Source of the DNA: Cavia porcellus | Lineage: Eukaryota; Chordata; Mammalia; Rodentia; Caviidae | Reading direction: 5' to 3' | NCBI RefSeq assembly: GCF_034190915.1 | Contig: NW_026947507.1 | Span: 28,634,001 to 28,698,000 of the forward strand | Length of the DNA: 64,000 bases | Shown: piece by piece, positions 27,281-40,009 of the stretch | How positions within the stretch are numbered: position 1 is the first letter of the stretch | Layout of the letters: each line of letters begins with the position of its first letter | The notes under the pieces: generated by a model | What the model saw: only the letters and a program-made list of their open reading frames with translations | Told to the model about the DNA's origin: nothing | Databases searched by the model: none | Made by a program: the position numbers and the translations under genes

Positions 27281-28114
27281 TTTTCCAGTAGCTTAACAGC
27301 AGACAAAAATTCAGTGAAACTTTATTCCAACGGAGAGAAAAATCAAACGTAAATTTTACATCAGAATAACACTTGATACTATTTTTCAAAAAATCATATA
27401 TAAACATTTAAGTATTAGCTATCATTGATAAAGACAAAAAATTTGGGGAATCATTTATAACCTCTGAATTTTATTTAGCATTTATCTCACAGGATTTGTA
27501 ACAATCACCTTGTTGTAGGACAGTATCTTATTTTAACAAAAAGATGTCTTGTATATTTTGCATGTCTTAGATGCAAAGCTCTTTTTCTTAGGAGAGTCAC
27601 TGATATAATTTTTAATTACAGTAATTTTTATTTTATAAAGGAAACTAGTAGGTGAATAATTATAAAGTGTTTTACTTCAGCATTTTGCAGTAGATTAGCA
27701 GTTTATGAATATACATTTTATACTTTTATAGCCATATTCTTCTTTACAATGTATCTTTTTAATGTTGGAAAATGAATACATTTAACAGGTTCAAATATGT
27801 AAGTTTCTCTAAAGCCATAAAAAGATAGGCAAAAGTACATAATTTTAGTGTTTTATGAGATTGATGTGGATGCTAGATTAAGTATAAATTAAGGACTACT
27901 CAGTAATTATTTAAATTTAGGAAAAGTATAAGATTTGAAGTTACCCTTAGGTATTAGAAAATTTTTATGTTATTTGATCAAAAAATATAATTGCTGCTAA
28001 AATGAAGTTCATTAGAATAAATCAATTTGAATTAAAAGCAAATGTAGGTTGTTTATAACTAAATATCTTGCACATGTAATAATGACTAATTTGATCAGTA
28101 AAGCTAGAGAAGAA

Positions 28115-28365
28115 TTTTATTTCATTTTTAAAGCAGGATCTCGGGGCTGGGGATTTAGCTCAGCGGCATAAGCGCCTGCCTTGAAAGCAGGCAGTCGTGA
28201 GTTCGATCCCCGGTACTGATAAAAAGAAAAAAGACCAAAAAAAAAAAAAAAGCAGGATCTCCCTAACTCTAAATTACCCAAGCTGAATTCTCATTAGCAG
28301 TTACCCTGCTTCAGATTCCCCAGGTTCTGGGATTATAGACATGTGCCATTATGCTGGACTCCAAA
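28115..28365 (-). mobile_element. B1-like SINE, antisense, interrupted by an ID element
   Basis: 'agcaggatct' continues on the far side of the ID insertion as 'ccctaactctaaattacccaagctgaattc', then 'ggttctgggattatagacatgtgccattatgctgg', the reversed B1/Alu-type blocks. Confidence 0.65.
28142..28250 (+). mobile_element. ID SINE derived from tRNA-Ala, young-looking
   Basis: The element keeps a good Pol III A box (TAGCTCAGCGG, 28156-28166) and B box (GAGTTCGATCC, 28199-28209), an anticodon-arm-like hairpin and an A-rich tail. It is flanked by an 11-bp direct repeat AAGCAGGATCT at 28131-28141 and 28250-28260, the target-site duplication of L1-driven insertion. It is not a functional tRNA gene: the tail replaces a normal 3' acceptor arm. 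Confidence 0.88.
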
Positions 28366-29328
28366 GATTATTTAAATTATGCAATTTGTGTTTTAAGAAA
28401 ATTGAATTATTCACAATGCAGTATTAGTATTTTTAATTCTTAAAAGCTTTGAAATTTTTCAGTTCATATAAGCAGTTGTTTATCTCAGAGCCCATCACAG
28501 GAGAGATTTTCTGATGAGATTTTACAATCCAGTTTGCAGTATTATCTGGAGTTAGGAACATAACAAAGTTAACTCATGCAAGTGCAAAACACATCCCATC
28601 CCTGTTGGGAGAGAAAGGTCCGTCTCTAAAAATTCATGCTCATGTATTTGTAGACTCCAGACACATTTAATGAAAGAAATTAATTACACATTGAAGTTGG
28701 TGCTGGAAGGAGACCTTGTTGCATTTAAGGGAGTCAGAGTATTTTCCCTTTCCTGACTAGGCCAACCTTACATTTCCCATACAAAAGTGCTGGCACAGTA
28801 TAAAGAAAAAAAATGCCTGTCCATTTTCTTTATTAGATGATATTAACCTTTGTAGAATGTCTAAAAATAATTTTGCTATTGATCTTCAGTAAATAGTTTA
28901 TATTCTTGAATTACTACTGAAAATAATGCTAATGAAAATGTAACAATTATAATAATGAAAGAAAAAAATTATCTGTCATTTTAATACAACTGTATTGTAT
29001 TAGATACAACTTACAAAATATTTGTGCATGTTTGTACTTAAGCATAAGGATTTTAATAGTAGAAGTACTTATGCAAGAGAGAACTAAAATGCTTATCTAT
29101 TTTTGTTTATGGGAGAAAGAATGGTTAAAAACCAGTATCTATAAATATTAGTGTATAAATATTTCCTTTGAGATAGACCTTTTATGTTTTGACAAACATT
29201 TACCAGTAATGTCCTTTGCATTTTTAGTGTAATATTCATTAAAATGGTTAAGTTTTGCCTTACCACAGAGATTATATTCTGTGTGTTAGAAAAGATAAGA
29301 AGAGAATATATTGTTTCTTTCTCTGTTA

Positions 29329-29390
29329 ATGGAATGGAATTCAGCTTACTAGACAAGCTCTGTATGACTGAGCTATATCCTCAACCTTAT
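29329..29390 (-). mobile_element. ID-like SINE fragment, antisense
   Basis: 'gaattcagcttactagacaagctctgtatgactgagctatatcctcaacc' reversed reads as the 5' half of an ID element (A-box side and anticodon arm). Confidence 0.55.
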
Positions 29391-30909
29391 TTGTAGTTTC
29401 TTTAAAAATATTTATCAATAGTTATACCTGTGTGATTAATTTGGTGGACAGACAGTAAAAAGTTATCAATGAGTTCAATAGGTGTAACTGAGCTGGCACC
29501 AACTCTTTGACAAACAGAAAGGGAATAAAAGATGACTACCACACACATCTTTTCATTAAAGTACATCCTTAACTATCCCAAAGAATTCAGCCCTCTACCT
29601 TACTTCAAACAAATCTTTAGTTATGGAGCTATTTTTCAGTCCAATACATGGAGCAATAAAGGCCCACAGATGTGATCCAGGAAAGCTGACTTGAAATATC
29701 AGACAAAATTAGCATAAATACGTATATGTTAGGTTGATCCTTTAGAAAATACCAATCTTGGAATTAAAACATATCACTACAATCTAAGATACAACTAATA
29801 AGAGTCATCTGAATTTTCATTGTTTCTTGTATGACATTTTAACAGCCTACGTTTGTTTCTTTCCAGGAGTAACTCATCTCATACCTTTTGTCATTTTGCT
29901 TCAGTTCGCTGCCAAATTACAATGAGTAACAATTCAAACAAAGCTCTGATATCTTTTTTCTTTCATCAATATCTTATAGCCCAGCATCATAATACTGTCA
30001 TGTGTATATTAACTATGTGGCTACCATGCAAGATAAGCTGAATGTAGAATGAGATATGCTCCCTATTTTTATCTACCCTTAAACAGACTGTTAATTTATG
30101 ACTTTCATAGTTAACTACTGCCAGCAGACCTATTGATGCATTGCAGGAGGCTTTGTAGGGCTTCTGATTAATGTAATTTTTGACAGCCAAAGCACTGCTG
30201 AACAGTCAAATAGCTGCTGGTCATCTGTCCTAGAACCCCCTGCACCTAGATATTTGTGGGGTACACTCCCTTCTTTACTTGTTGCTGAAATAATAGCCAT
30301 GGCCATCATCAACTATGTCCCCTCCCACTCCTTATGAAATGAAACCACCACCACAGCATTTTTTCTCTTTCAAGCTACTTTGTTTTTCTTCCAGTATATA
30401 TTGATACCTGACATAAACATGCGTACCACACTGTTTTCTCTCTTTGCCAAATACTAGGCAAAATTTAGGAGGCCAGAAGTTTTTCACTGTGTACTAGTCA
30501 AGAAACCGAAAGATTTGTGAGCACAGTAGAGACTCATTATAGTAACCATTTGTTTAATGAATAAGTTAATAAATCAAACCTCAAATTGTTTTCTAGATAT
30601 TGCCCTAGTTTTAAAAGAGCAATGAAAAACCTTGTAACTATTTTTCATGATCTCTAAATGACATGCAGTCTAGAGGAGGGAAAGATGCTTTTTCTCAATA
30701 GCGGGATAGGAGAAAAAGGATCTAGATGTGAAACTTATATGGAAATACACTGCACTCTTATCAAAAAGGCAAATTACTTTGAAACTGGAATATGGATTTG
30801 TACAGAATGGGAAGCTGCCCAGTCTCATTCATAGGTACTATGATTCACAGATGTAGAAAGTTCATGAAAGCTCATGTGTTTGAAGGTGTGCTTCTAGAAG
30901 GTGATTTTT

Positions 30910-31945
30910 TTTTTTACTTTTAATTTTTAATTAATTTTATTGGTACACTTTATATATAAATAATGATCATACGCCTCAAAGGGAATTTGTACGTCTACAT
31001 GATACATCTGGATTCTTTTTTTTCCCATTGCTCTGCCCACTTCAACTCCTTTTATCCTCCTTATTGTTATTACCTGTTTCCAGGTTTTCGGCTTTTTGTC
31101 ATTTTCTTTCCCCCTCCACCTTTCTAGGTCCCCTGTCCATTTGCGTATTCCTATTTCACAATATCCATTGTATATGTTGGTCTTTATTTACTCTTTCTAT
31201 TTCTCACACTAAAGAAACCATATGATCTTTAAACACATGGGTCCCATTTATTCCGCTTAAGAGTTATGGCCTCAAGGTGCATTCACTTACGTAGAAATGT
31301 CTCAATTTTATCTTTTTTATGGCCAGAGTGGGAAAAAATTTCACCAGCAATTCCTCAGTCAAGGACTAAGGATATATAAAAAAGTAAAAATATTAAACTC
31401 CTTAAATTTAAAGTCCTTAAAATTAAAGATGGATATCTGAACTAAATAGAAACTTGTCCGATTAAGAAGTACAAACAGCAAATGAACATATTAAAAAAAA
31501 ACTCAGTATCTCTTGTCATTCAAGAGATGCAAATTAAAACACTGAGATTCTATGTCATCCCAGAAAGAATGGCTATTATTACAAAATTAACCAATAACAG
31601 ATGTTGCTGGGGCTGTGGGAAACAGGAACCTCCACTACTGGAGAAAGTGTACACTGGTGCAAACACTGTGGAAATCAAACGTGGAGATTCCTAAAAAAAA
31701 AAAAAAAAAAAAAAAAACAAAAACAAACAAACAAAAAAAAAACCTGAAACTATAAGTTCCATTTGATTCAGCTATTTCCCTTCTTGGTATCTTTACAGAA
31801 GAATTAAAAGCATCATGCTACAGTGATAAATGTATACCCACATTTATAGCAGCAGAGTTTGTAATAACTAAATCTTGGAGACAACCCAAATGCCCATCAA
31901 TAAATGGATAAAGAAGATGTGAGGTTTTTATACAGTGGAAGGCAA
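30910..31945 (-). mobile_element. L1 insertion with 5' inversion (twin priming)
   Basis: About 30910-31345 is the L1 3' UTR and ORF2 end read in reverse, stopping at 'tttttatggccagag'. From about 31350 to 31945 the sequence is L1 ORF2 in sense direction ('gatgcaaattaaaacactgagattctatg', 'aaatgcccatcaataaatggataaag'), ending at 'tttttatacagtggaa'. The outer end and the inner start are adjacent points of L1, the hallmark of twin-primed inversion. An A-run at 31693-31742 has expanded within the sense part. Confidence 0.75.
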
Positions 31946-31949
31946 TTAA

Positions 31950-32220
31950 TTCAGAGCTGAATACGCTGACTGTGCTGCTAGAAGGTGAGGTCTGGTTAGA
32001 GGCAGGCTTGGACTGGGGCCCTGAAGGTACCGTCCCTTCCCTACGCCTCCCTTTGCTCCCTGAGGTTAGCACCTTTTCCTCTACCAATGCCCCCTGCCAT
32101 TCTTTTCTACCTTGGAGGCAGCTGATCTCGACCTGAAACTTTGAGCCAAAATAAACCTCTCCTCTTTAAGACAATCGTTATTAGATATTTTATTCCAGCA
32201 AGGAGAAATTGACTTAAGAT
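31950..32220 (-). repeat. URR1-like repeat, antisense
   Basis: 'ggtgaggtctggttagaggcagg', then 'tttgagccaaaataaacctctcctctttaagaca', the reversed start region of the family. It abuts the inverted L1. Confidence 0.5.
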
Positions 32221-32635
32221 AATTGGTTATCATGTTAACCTTTATATATATTTTTACATTATTTAAACAGCTTACTACTGTACTAGCAATATTAAAATGT
32301 AATAAAAATAGGTTTTTGTGTCATTATTATAGTAGTTATTCGTAGCTTTCCAATACAATATGATCCTAATCTGAGCTTTTCATTGTGTAAATTTTATCAC
32401 AGGCTTTACTCAAAGAACTACACAACCATTGCCCAAGAACAGTTTTTATTCAAACCTTGGATAGTATAAATATTTCTTGCATAAATGATTTGATTTGACA
32501 CAAAATGTCAGTGAATATCACAGCATGTTAATAAAGTGTGCCCTTAACCACTACAATCTTTTTTTAAAAATCTGACTTCTTAAATATATTTTGTTTGGAT
32601 ATATTTTATTGACTTTACTTATTGATTTTATTTAC

Positions 32636-32727
32636 ACATTTATTTATTTATTTGTGTGGGGGATTGAATTCACAACTCTGCATTTGTCAAGCAGGCACTT
32701 ATGCTGCTGAGCTAAATCCCTGGGCTG
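32636..32727 (-). mobile_element. ID-like SINE, antisense
   Basis: A TTTATTTA tail, then 'ggggattgaattcacaactc', 'caagcaggcacttatgctgctgagctaaatccct', a reversed ID element. Confidence 0.65.
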
Positions 32728-33850
32728 CCTGGATATATTTTAAAGTGATCACTGAAAAACAAAGAAGTGATCATAAAAAAAGTAACTTAAAATGAGTTTG
32801 TGATAAAATAGGCAAAGAAAATAGATGAATTTACCTCAGATTCTACCTTGTTTGTCATTGAAAAATACTGTTTTGAGTGTTTGTGCAACAATTATGTTGT
32901 ATCTTTTGTAATTTATATGCTTTGAATTTGCTTTATTATGCAAATCTTCAAAAATTATATAACAGAACTACTACACTCAAATTTTTAAAATTTCCTCACA
33001 ATTGAGAATAACGTTTTCAAGAGTGATACTGTAACTTTCATTTTTTCTGTTTTGGAAAACATCAGGACATCAGCATCACAAGCAAAATCCTCAGATTAAC
33101 AGACTCATTCAAATTAAGATAATGTTCATTGTCACGTTTCTATACACCAAATGCTCTCCTATGTCAGAGAAAATAAATGATGGTCTTACTTAAATCCCCA
33201 GGGAACATTAATGCATTCTAATTCTTTACCAAGATAGTGCTCATATTAGGTCACGCTGTCTTCACATTGAGAGGAAGATTGAATACAGAATCAGATGGTT
33301 TAAAAATAATGCACCATTTTGATGTACTTAGAAACCTTCTAGATATAGCAGGGAACTACATCTTTTGAAAACAAAGATTTGAAAAGATGGTAGATAAATT
33401 TTCTTATTTCAAGCAATAAAATAAAAGATCCAAATCTTTGCTCATTTTTGTTGTTCTAATTATTGAGACATCTGGCGTTTTCTGCTTTTATTAGGTAGAC
33501 ACTATAACTCTACATAATAAAATTTTAATTACATACTTACATATTACTCAGGTATTGTTTTCATATATACATATTTTAATTTTGTAGAAATGATTTAAAT
33601 TATGTTTAACTAATATGTGGAATTTGTATAGATTTAATTGCAACAAAATTTAAAAGGATATGAAACGAATGATATATTGCAAAAAAAAAATATTGTTACA
33701 TTGTTTTGTCCTGGAAAATAACCAAACTAAATTTCCCCAATACCAAATTTCTTTTTGGCCGCCAGTCTTTAGGAACTGTATTGTTCCACATAGTAAAGAT
33801 TACTATTAGATTTGGCAATTTGGGGATCATTAAGGAGTAGATTGCAGACA

Positions 33851-35697
33851 CTCCTCGATTAATGACTGAGCTCTGTTCCCATTACAACCAGTTGTTACGT
33901 GAACTGGTTACTAAATGAAGAATTATACATAGTGTGTATGTTATGATATTCACAACAAAGAAACTGTCAAAGGAAACTCCACCTTGATGAGCTTGCTTTT
34001 CTTTGCATAACTCTTACATACAGTACTATGATTTATAACAATATAAAAGTATTATATTGTACTGTATACTGTATGTACAATATGGAAAAATAATATTACT
34101 ATGCAAACAAGTACTGTACCCATTAAGAAGCACTGAGGCTTGTTAAACAAGGTATACAGAACTGTACTTAAAAACAGTAACAAACAAACAAACTAAAAAA
34201 GACTGGTTCTAATTCTGAGTGGAAAGTCCTAAATCCCATAGCATGCCACAGTCCTAAGTTTGAATAGTTATTAAATAGGTAGGTCACTAAACTAGGAACA
34301 TCTATATTAGATCTCATCAAAATACTTCAATGAAAATGATTTGTTTTAACTAACAACACATGATGTCTAATAGACTTACAGCAGTCACCAAAGAATCATC
34401 CCATAGCGGGGGGCGGTTTCAGGAAATATTAATTCCTCATAAAAGGCAGGTATGAAAATGGATCCAAAAATCTTGGCTATCTTATGATACAGCAATGGTA
34501 CAGATATTATTGCTCATCAATAATCACATTTGCAAAATGATGCAATACAGACATGATATTTAACAAGTCAATAAAGGTTCTATTCCTATATTTCCTCATA
34601 TGCACTTTCCTGGCATCTTTGTAGCTTCCATGAATTCTTTAAGACTGCATCTCACACTTGATGTTACTGGAAGCTACATTTTGGATATACAGTTTTGGCT
34701 CACTCATGAAGGAGCTTCTGCAGATCAAGAGACCAGTGAAACTAAAATACTACTAATAAATAGCTCAGAATCATGACCCTGCTTGAGTGTAAAAATCATC
34801 GGAGATGCCAAATATCCTTGACAGGAAAACTGTCACTAATGGATCCCCTGCTCTGTCCACCTGTGCAGTAAATACCTTGGAGGATAGAAAGATGGATAAA
34901 GTATGTAGTAAAGGCAGTCATTAGCCAGGAGCATAGACAAAAATAAACATATAAAGCCATCACAGAAAAGAATAGCAGTGATAATAATAGTTCAATGGTT
35001 GCCTGAGGCTTCAACGTATACAGAAAACCATTGAGAAAAATATATGCACCCATATGATGTAAGACATTTCTACCCATCCAGTTTCAAATCATTTCTAGAG
35101 TTTGTTTATATCTAAGAATTTATTTAACTCCAAATGAATTAGTTTTATTATCACCCGAGGGACTATTGAAAGCAAATAGTCCTTAGGCATGAGCCCAGTA
35201 AAAAGAGCACACTGATAAATTTTTCTGGTCCTATGGCACAGCTCCTCTATCTGTATCATATCCCTTCTGCACCAAAATAGGTAAATCATACGTATTTTGG
35301 ATATTGAGGCAGAGCAATTTCATATGAAGGCATTTGTCTTTTCATAAATGCTGTATTTATTTGCACAACCTGTTTGATGAGCATACTTAGAATACAATAG
35401 GCTACAGTGGTATTTGCTTAATGACAGTTACAAATGTTCAAGGATAAACTCTAATCTGATGACTCTGCTTCATGCATAACTCTTACAGTGCTATAATATA
35501 TAATAACATCAAAGGATAGTACAGTATTGTACAGTACAGTAAGTAGTGTATAAACAAGGTATACTGTAAAAAACACATTGAGACTCTATCAAAAAACTGT
35601 GCAGCACTATACAAAGATGGTTGTAAATCCAAGCAGTGGATCTGAAGTCCGAACAGCAGGCCTCAGTCATAATTCTAAAGAGTCATTAAGCAAGGAA
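33851..35697. mobile_element. Tigger-like DNA transposon remnant
   Basis: The ends read CTCCTCGATTAATGACT on the left and AGTCATTAAGCAAGG on the right. These form an imperfect terminal inverted repeat of about 16 bp with 14 matches. Inside, both ends carry 'cataactcttacagtgctat' and 'acagtactgtac' type sequence in the style of mammalian Tigger elements. No transposase frame survives, and a TA target-site duplication is not evident. Family assignment is from memory. Confidence 0.45.
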
Positions 35698-36885
35698 TAT
35701 GTGTTTCTGTCTGCTAAGGGAAAGACTGTAAATTTTCTTACAATCTATTTTCAATAAAAGGGAAGAAGGGAAAAGATTGTATGTATATACATATACATAT
35801 ATATGTGTTCAGGTGTATATAGAAATACATACATATGTACAAGATACAGAATTATACTATTACTCTCTGAAATTCATCAATTGTGCTTTCATTTCTTGAT
35901 TTTTCAATCATTTTTGTGCCTAAATCTTGTAATCTGAACAACTATTTCTAAAGTAACAATATGCAATATATTAACTACTGTTAATTTCCTACTAATTTTT
36001 GAAATTCTGTATAATTTCTATCCCTTTTTTATTTAGTATTGTTTTTAAAATTAAAGAAAAAAGAATACTTTGTTTTCACAATATAGGTAGGAGAGCACGT
36101 TGATCAGCCATCTGAACCTGGTAAACAAAAATGAAACACCTCACTCCTTCAAAAATGTAGCAAACAGATCAAGAAAAACTTCACTTTGTGATCACTGACT
36201 TCACACATTCAGTCAGTTATGACGTATGAATAATTATTGAATTTTTCTCCAGCGCCAGAGAGTCATCTGTAAAATCTTTGTATGTCTGCATTATAGATTT
36301 ATTGGAACCATCAAGTAGTGATAGCTAAAACCAGGAAGAAATATATAAATAAAAAGGGAACAAGATAAGTCAAAAGCATAAATATCATGAGTTGTTTAAT
36401 ATGCAAATAAGAGACTGTATGTTACAGCCATCCTTGAGCCATATGTTAGCCAATAAAAAAGCAATTAATTCTATGATAATTCCTTTGAGACACAAATGGG
36501 TGTCAAATGATTTTCATAATATCATAGGAAGAAAATATATTTAACTTAACATACATTAATTTTAATTTTCTCATAATCTACATATTAATTGTACAATAAA
36601 TATGTTTATTTTTAAAAAACAATACATTAAAGAGAGTTAGTATCCTTTCACTGACTTCATTCATTCCTACTATCGTGAATATTAGCAGCCTAATGCATGT
36701 AATTTTCCAATCATCCTTCAGTTTCATAAATGTATGTACTTTAATTAACTTTTTTTATACTGAGGATTGGTTCCAGAGGCATTACACTGTCTCGATCTCC
36801 AGCAATTTTTTTACTTATTTTTTTTACAAAATACTGATCTCTATAGTCTTCCCATATGCAATCATTCGATGAATCCATCTGATAC

Positions 36886-36940
36886 ATATATATATATATA
36901 TATATATATAATGATATATATATATCATATGTATATATAT
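36886..36940. repeat. (AT)n-rich microsatellite
   Basis: AT dinucleotide runs with interruptions, continuing as imperfect ATATC units. Confidence 0.9.
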
Positions 36941-36989
36941 GACATATACTGTTAATGATATATACTGTAGTAATTTTGTTGTTGCTTAG

Positions 36990-38930
36990 GTAATACTTTG
37001 TATAATTTCAGCTATTTTAAATTGTTAAAGTTTATTTTGTGACCTACAATGTTTCATCTTTTCCTGAAAGAAACTTTGGTTGTCATGAGTTGCTGGACTT
37101 TTCCATCCATATAAATTATGTCAATCTATTGATAAATGATAATGTTCTTCTAAAGCTTTAGTGTCCACCTATCTATTTACATTGCTCGTTTATGAAAGAG
37201 TGTTGAAATCTCCAGGTAAAATTAAGAGCTTGTCTGTTTAACCTTTCAGTTTCTTTAGACTTCTTTCCACTTAGGTGTTTTGAGACTTATTTTAGATACA
37301 TTACAGATTCAGAGACATTGTGTCTGCTTATTGAATTTTTTTATCATTATGTAATGTTTCATTTCATCCTGGTTACATTCCTTATTCTGAAGTCAGATTT
37401 ATAATTTATATGTTCAGCCTGGATTTCTTTTCATTAGTGCTTTCATGAAACCTTGTTCCAACCTTTTTATTTCTACTTAATATGTCTTTTTTTTAAAGAC
37501 TTTTGCTTGAGGAAAACATTTTTTGCTTTCTTTAATCCAATCATACATTTATTGCACTTTCCCCTACATGTTCAGATACTTATATTTAATTATTGATATA
37601 ATTTAGTTACAATCTACTTTCCAGTTGATTTACATATTATTTTATCCCTGCTATTTTTCTCTCTTACAGTGTCTTGTTTTGGAACAATTACAATTATGCT
37701 TGTCTGTACCTGAGTTTATTTGTATTTTTAAAAAGTCCTAATGTTTGCCATAGGATTTAAACAAATCATAGTATCAATTTTTCACACTGAACCTTTAAGT
37801 ATTTTTGCATTTATGTATATAAATATAAGGATGTACAACTTCCAATTTATCTGTGATTCTGTGCTTTTTGACCTGTGTTGCACTTTTGTATATCTATAAA
37901 ACAGTATATTATTAATAATTTTCAGTTAGACATTAAATTATGTTCAAACTATTTGAAATAGAAATTTAAATTTTTATCTTCAATGTTGCTATTTCTAGAA
38001 GGTATTTTGCAAATTATTTTTCAAAGGACAAAGTTTCTGCCAGAATATGTATTCTACCCAGAAGCAGCTTTTGAAACAGTATTATGTCTCAAGCTTGCTT
38101 TTATTTCTAAAAAGAACATCACTTCTTTCTCTTTCAAGAATTTTTGGTTGAGAGCCTTATTTTCCTTCAGCATGGAATCCTTGTCCCTCTCCCATTTTGA
38201 CTTACATGTTTTCATCTCTGCTGTGTTCTAACATTACTCCTCTAGAATATGTATCTTACTTCTTGAATTTTTATTCCTATGAGTGGCTTTGATTAATTTG
38301 ACTGTAATATGTCCATGTTCTTTTTATTTGTGTTTTCAATTGATTGATTATCCTCTTTGGTGTCCTCTAAGATTCTTATCTGTGGTTTGATATGTTTCAT
38401 TAATTTTGGAGATTTCACATTAATCTACTAAACATTTTCTCTGCCCCATTTCCATTCTCTCTTCTCTTTATATAATTTAATTTCTGTACAGCTATTTGGT
38501 AATTTCCCATATCCATGATAATTTCCTTGAATTTTTCCCCTTCCCTTTTTTTCTTTCTTCACAATCCCACATCTCTGTTAGTTGTAAGAATCCTCTAAGA
38601 TTCACAATATGCTCTCAGGGACAGACTTTTTAAAAGTCTTCTCTTTCCTCTCAGAAGATCAGATCCTTACCTGTTTCTACACAGTGGCCCAATGCATTGC
38701 TCTTTCTTGGGAATTCTAGGCTCTGCTCCATGAACCATACTGAGGAGACAGCATACCCGCTCACAGAGACTTCTGCTCCGCTGGAGCTTCCTGGGCTCTT
38801 TTCCTTTCTTATCTTTCTGGAGCTCATTCCCTGAGGCCTGTGGGAATGTGGTATTAAATGGGGATGGTTTGTGGTTTATTTTCTTTTACTGTGTTGGGAA
38901 TCTACACTCCACCGTTAGCAATTTGACAAG
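36990..38930 (-). mobile_element. LINE-1, old, 5' half, antisense
   Basis: Reversed L1 wording recurs: 'gaaatctccaggtaaaattaagagcttg', 'tatttctagaaggtattttgc', 'ttcaagaatttttggttgag', 'gattgattatcctctttgg'. This covers the 5' part of ORF2 and the region before it. Frames are fully decayed. Limits are approximate. Confidence 0.6.
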
Positions 38931-39787
38931 AAATTTATCTGAGTTCATAGTAGCTTAATAGAATGGGTATTTGTCATGGTTAAGGACATCCCTTGGCTTT
39001 TTGGGGGTACGTGTCTTTTTTAAGATTCTGGGTCCTTTGTTAATTGTTTCAAAACACCGATGTTCCGTCTGATGCTCTTCCTCATTGAGCCCCGAGTTGT
39101 CTGTCACTTGTCTGTAATTACCCATGTTGAGTTTTGGAGCTTTAATACAAACCCAATTCATCATTTCCGTACAGCCACTTCCATCCCATGCTCCCTACAG
39201 CCTCCCATTCTCAAGCATCTGTGATTGTGAAATTTCCTTGAAGGAAGCATAAACAGAAAAATATGTAATATGTGAGATTTGTCCCTTCTCTGGTCAACAT
39301 GTCTGTATGAAATATCGCAATCATCAGAGTACCACAAAGACACACGGTATTAATGAGGTTATTAGTTATTATCTGTTAACTTTGTTTTTGTGAAATTGGC
39401 ATAATTATTTGAATTTATTGTTATTGAATGGTAATATAACAAAAATATGTAATAATAATCTAATGATTTATCATGATATATTGTTTATTCAGTAAAAGCT
39501 TCAATAATAATATGTAAATAATACATGATTATAACAGAAACAGCTATTGGAAGAATCACTAATTGTTACCTGAATGATTTCTAGCTAATTTTTCCTCATA
39601 AAAGTCCTAAAAGTAACTATTACTGTATGCACTTGACTTTGGAACAAATTACTCAAGATGTATTTAAGCCCTATTTATAGGACTACCCAATAGGAAGGCT
39701 ATACTAACTACATCTCTGTTGTTTTATTTTGCTTTCTGATGACATTAGCTTTCATTCTAGCTAATTGTTTTCTTTCTTTGCCTGTAG

Positions 39788-40009
39788 GATTTGATACAAG
39801 CATTTTACCTATTTGCAAGGATTCACTGGGTTGGATGTTTAATAGACTTGATACAAACTATGACCTACTGCTGGACCAGTCAGAGCTTGGAAGCATTTAC
39901 CTTGATAAGAATGAACAATGTACCAAGGCATTCTTCAATTCTTGTGACACATACAAGGACAGTTTGATATCAAACAATGAATGGTGCTACTGCTTCCAGA
40001 GACAGCAAG
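39788..40009 (+). CDS. SPOCK3: SPOCK3 coding exon, EF-hand part of the EC domain
   Basis: The exon is 222 bp and holds the core of the calcium-binding domain. It contains a canonical EF-hand loop, DTNYDLLLDQSEL, with acidic or oxygen-bearing side chains at the calcium positions and Glu at the last position. A second, more divergent helix-loop-helix follows, with the paired cysteines typical of SPARC EC domains (CTKAFFNSC and the later CYCF). The acceptor is CTGTAG ending at 39787 and the donor is AAG/GTAAAA at 40010. Phase matches the exons on both sides. No damage is seen. The domain is expected to bind calcium structurally in the extracellular space. Confidence 0.95.

Larger units (their letters stand above)
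23907..39787 (+). other. SPOCK3: SPOCK3 intron, 15.9 kb
   Basis: The intron starts GTAAGA and ends TTTGCCTGTAG. It carries an ID SINE inserted in a B1, a URR1-like repeat at about 26890-27280, an inverted-structure L1, a Tigger-like transposon, an AT microsatellite and a second antisense L1. The rest is AT-rich with no supportable gene. I see nothing definite in about 23950-26880, 27300-28110, 28370-29320, 29400-30890, 32230-32630, 32730-33840 and 38940-39780. Confidence 0.8.

Noticed and set aside
28142..28250. Possible functional tRNA gene
   Set aside because: It has A and B boxes and an anticodon-like arm, but the A-rich tail and the target-site duplication show it is an ID SINE.
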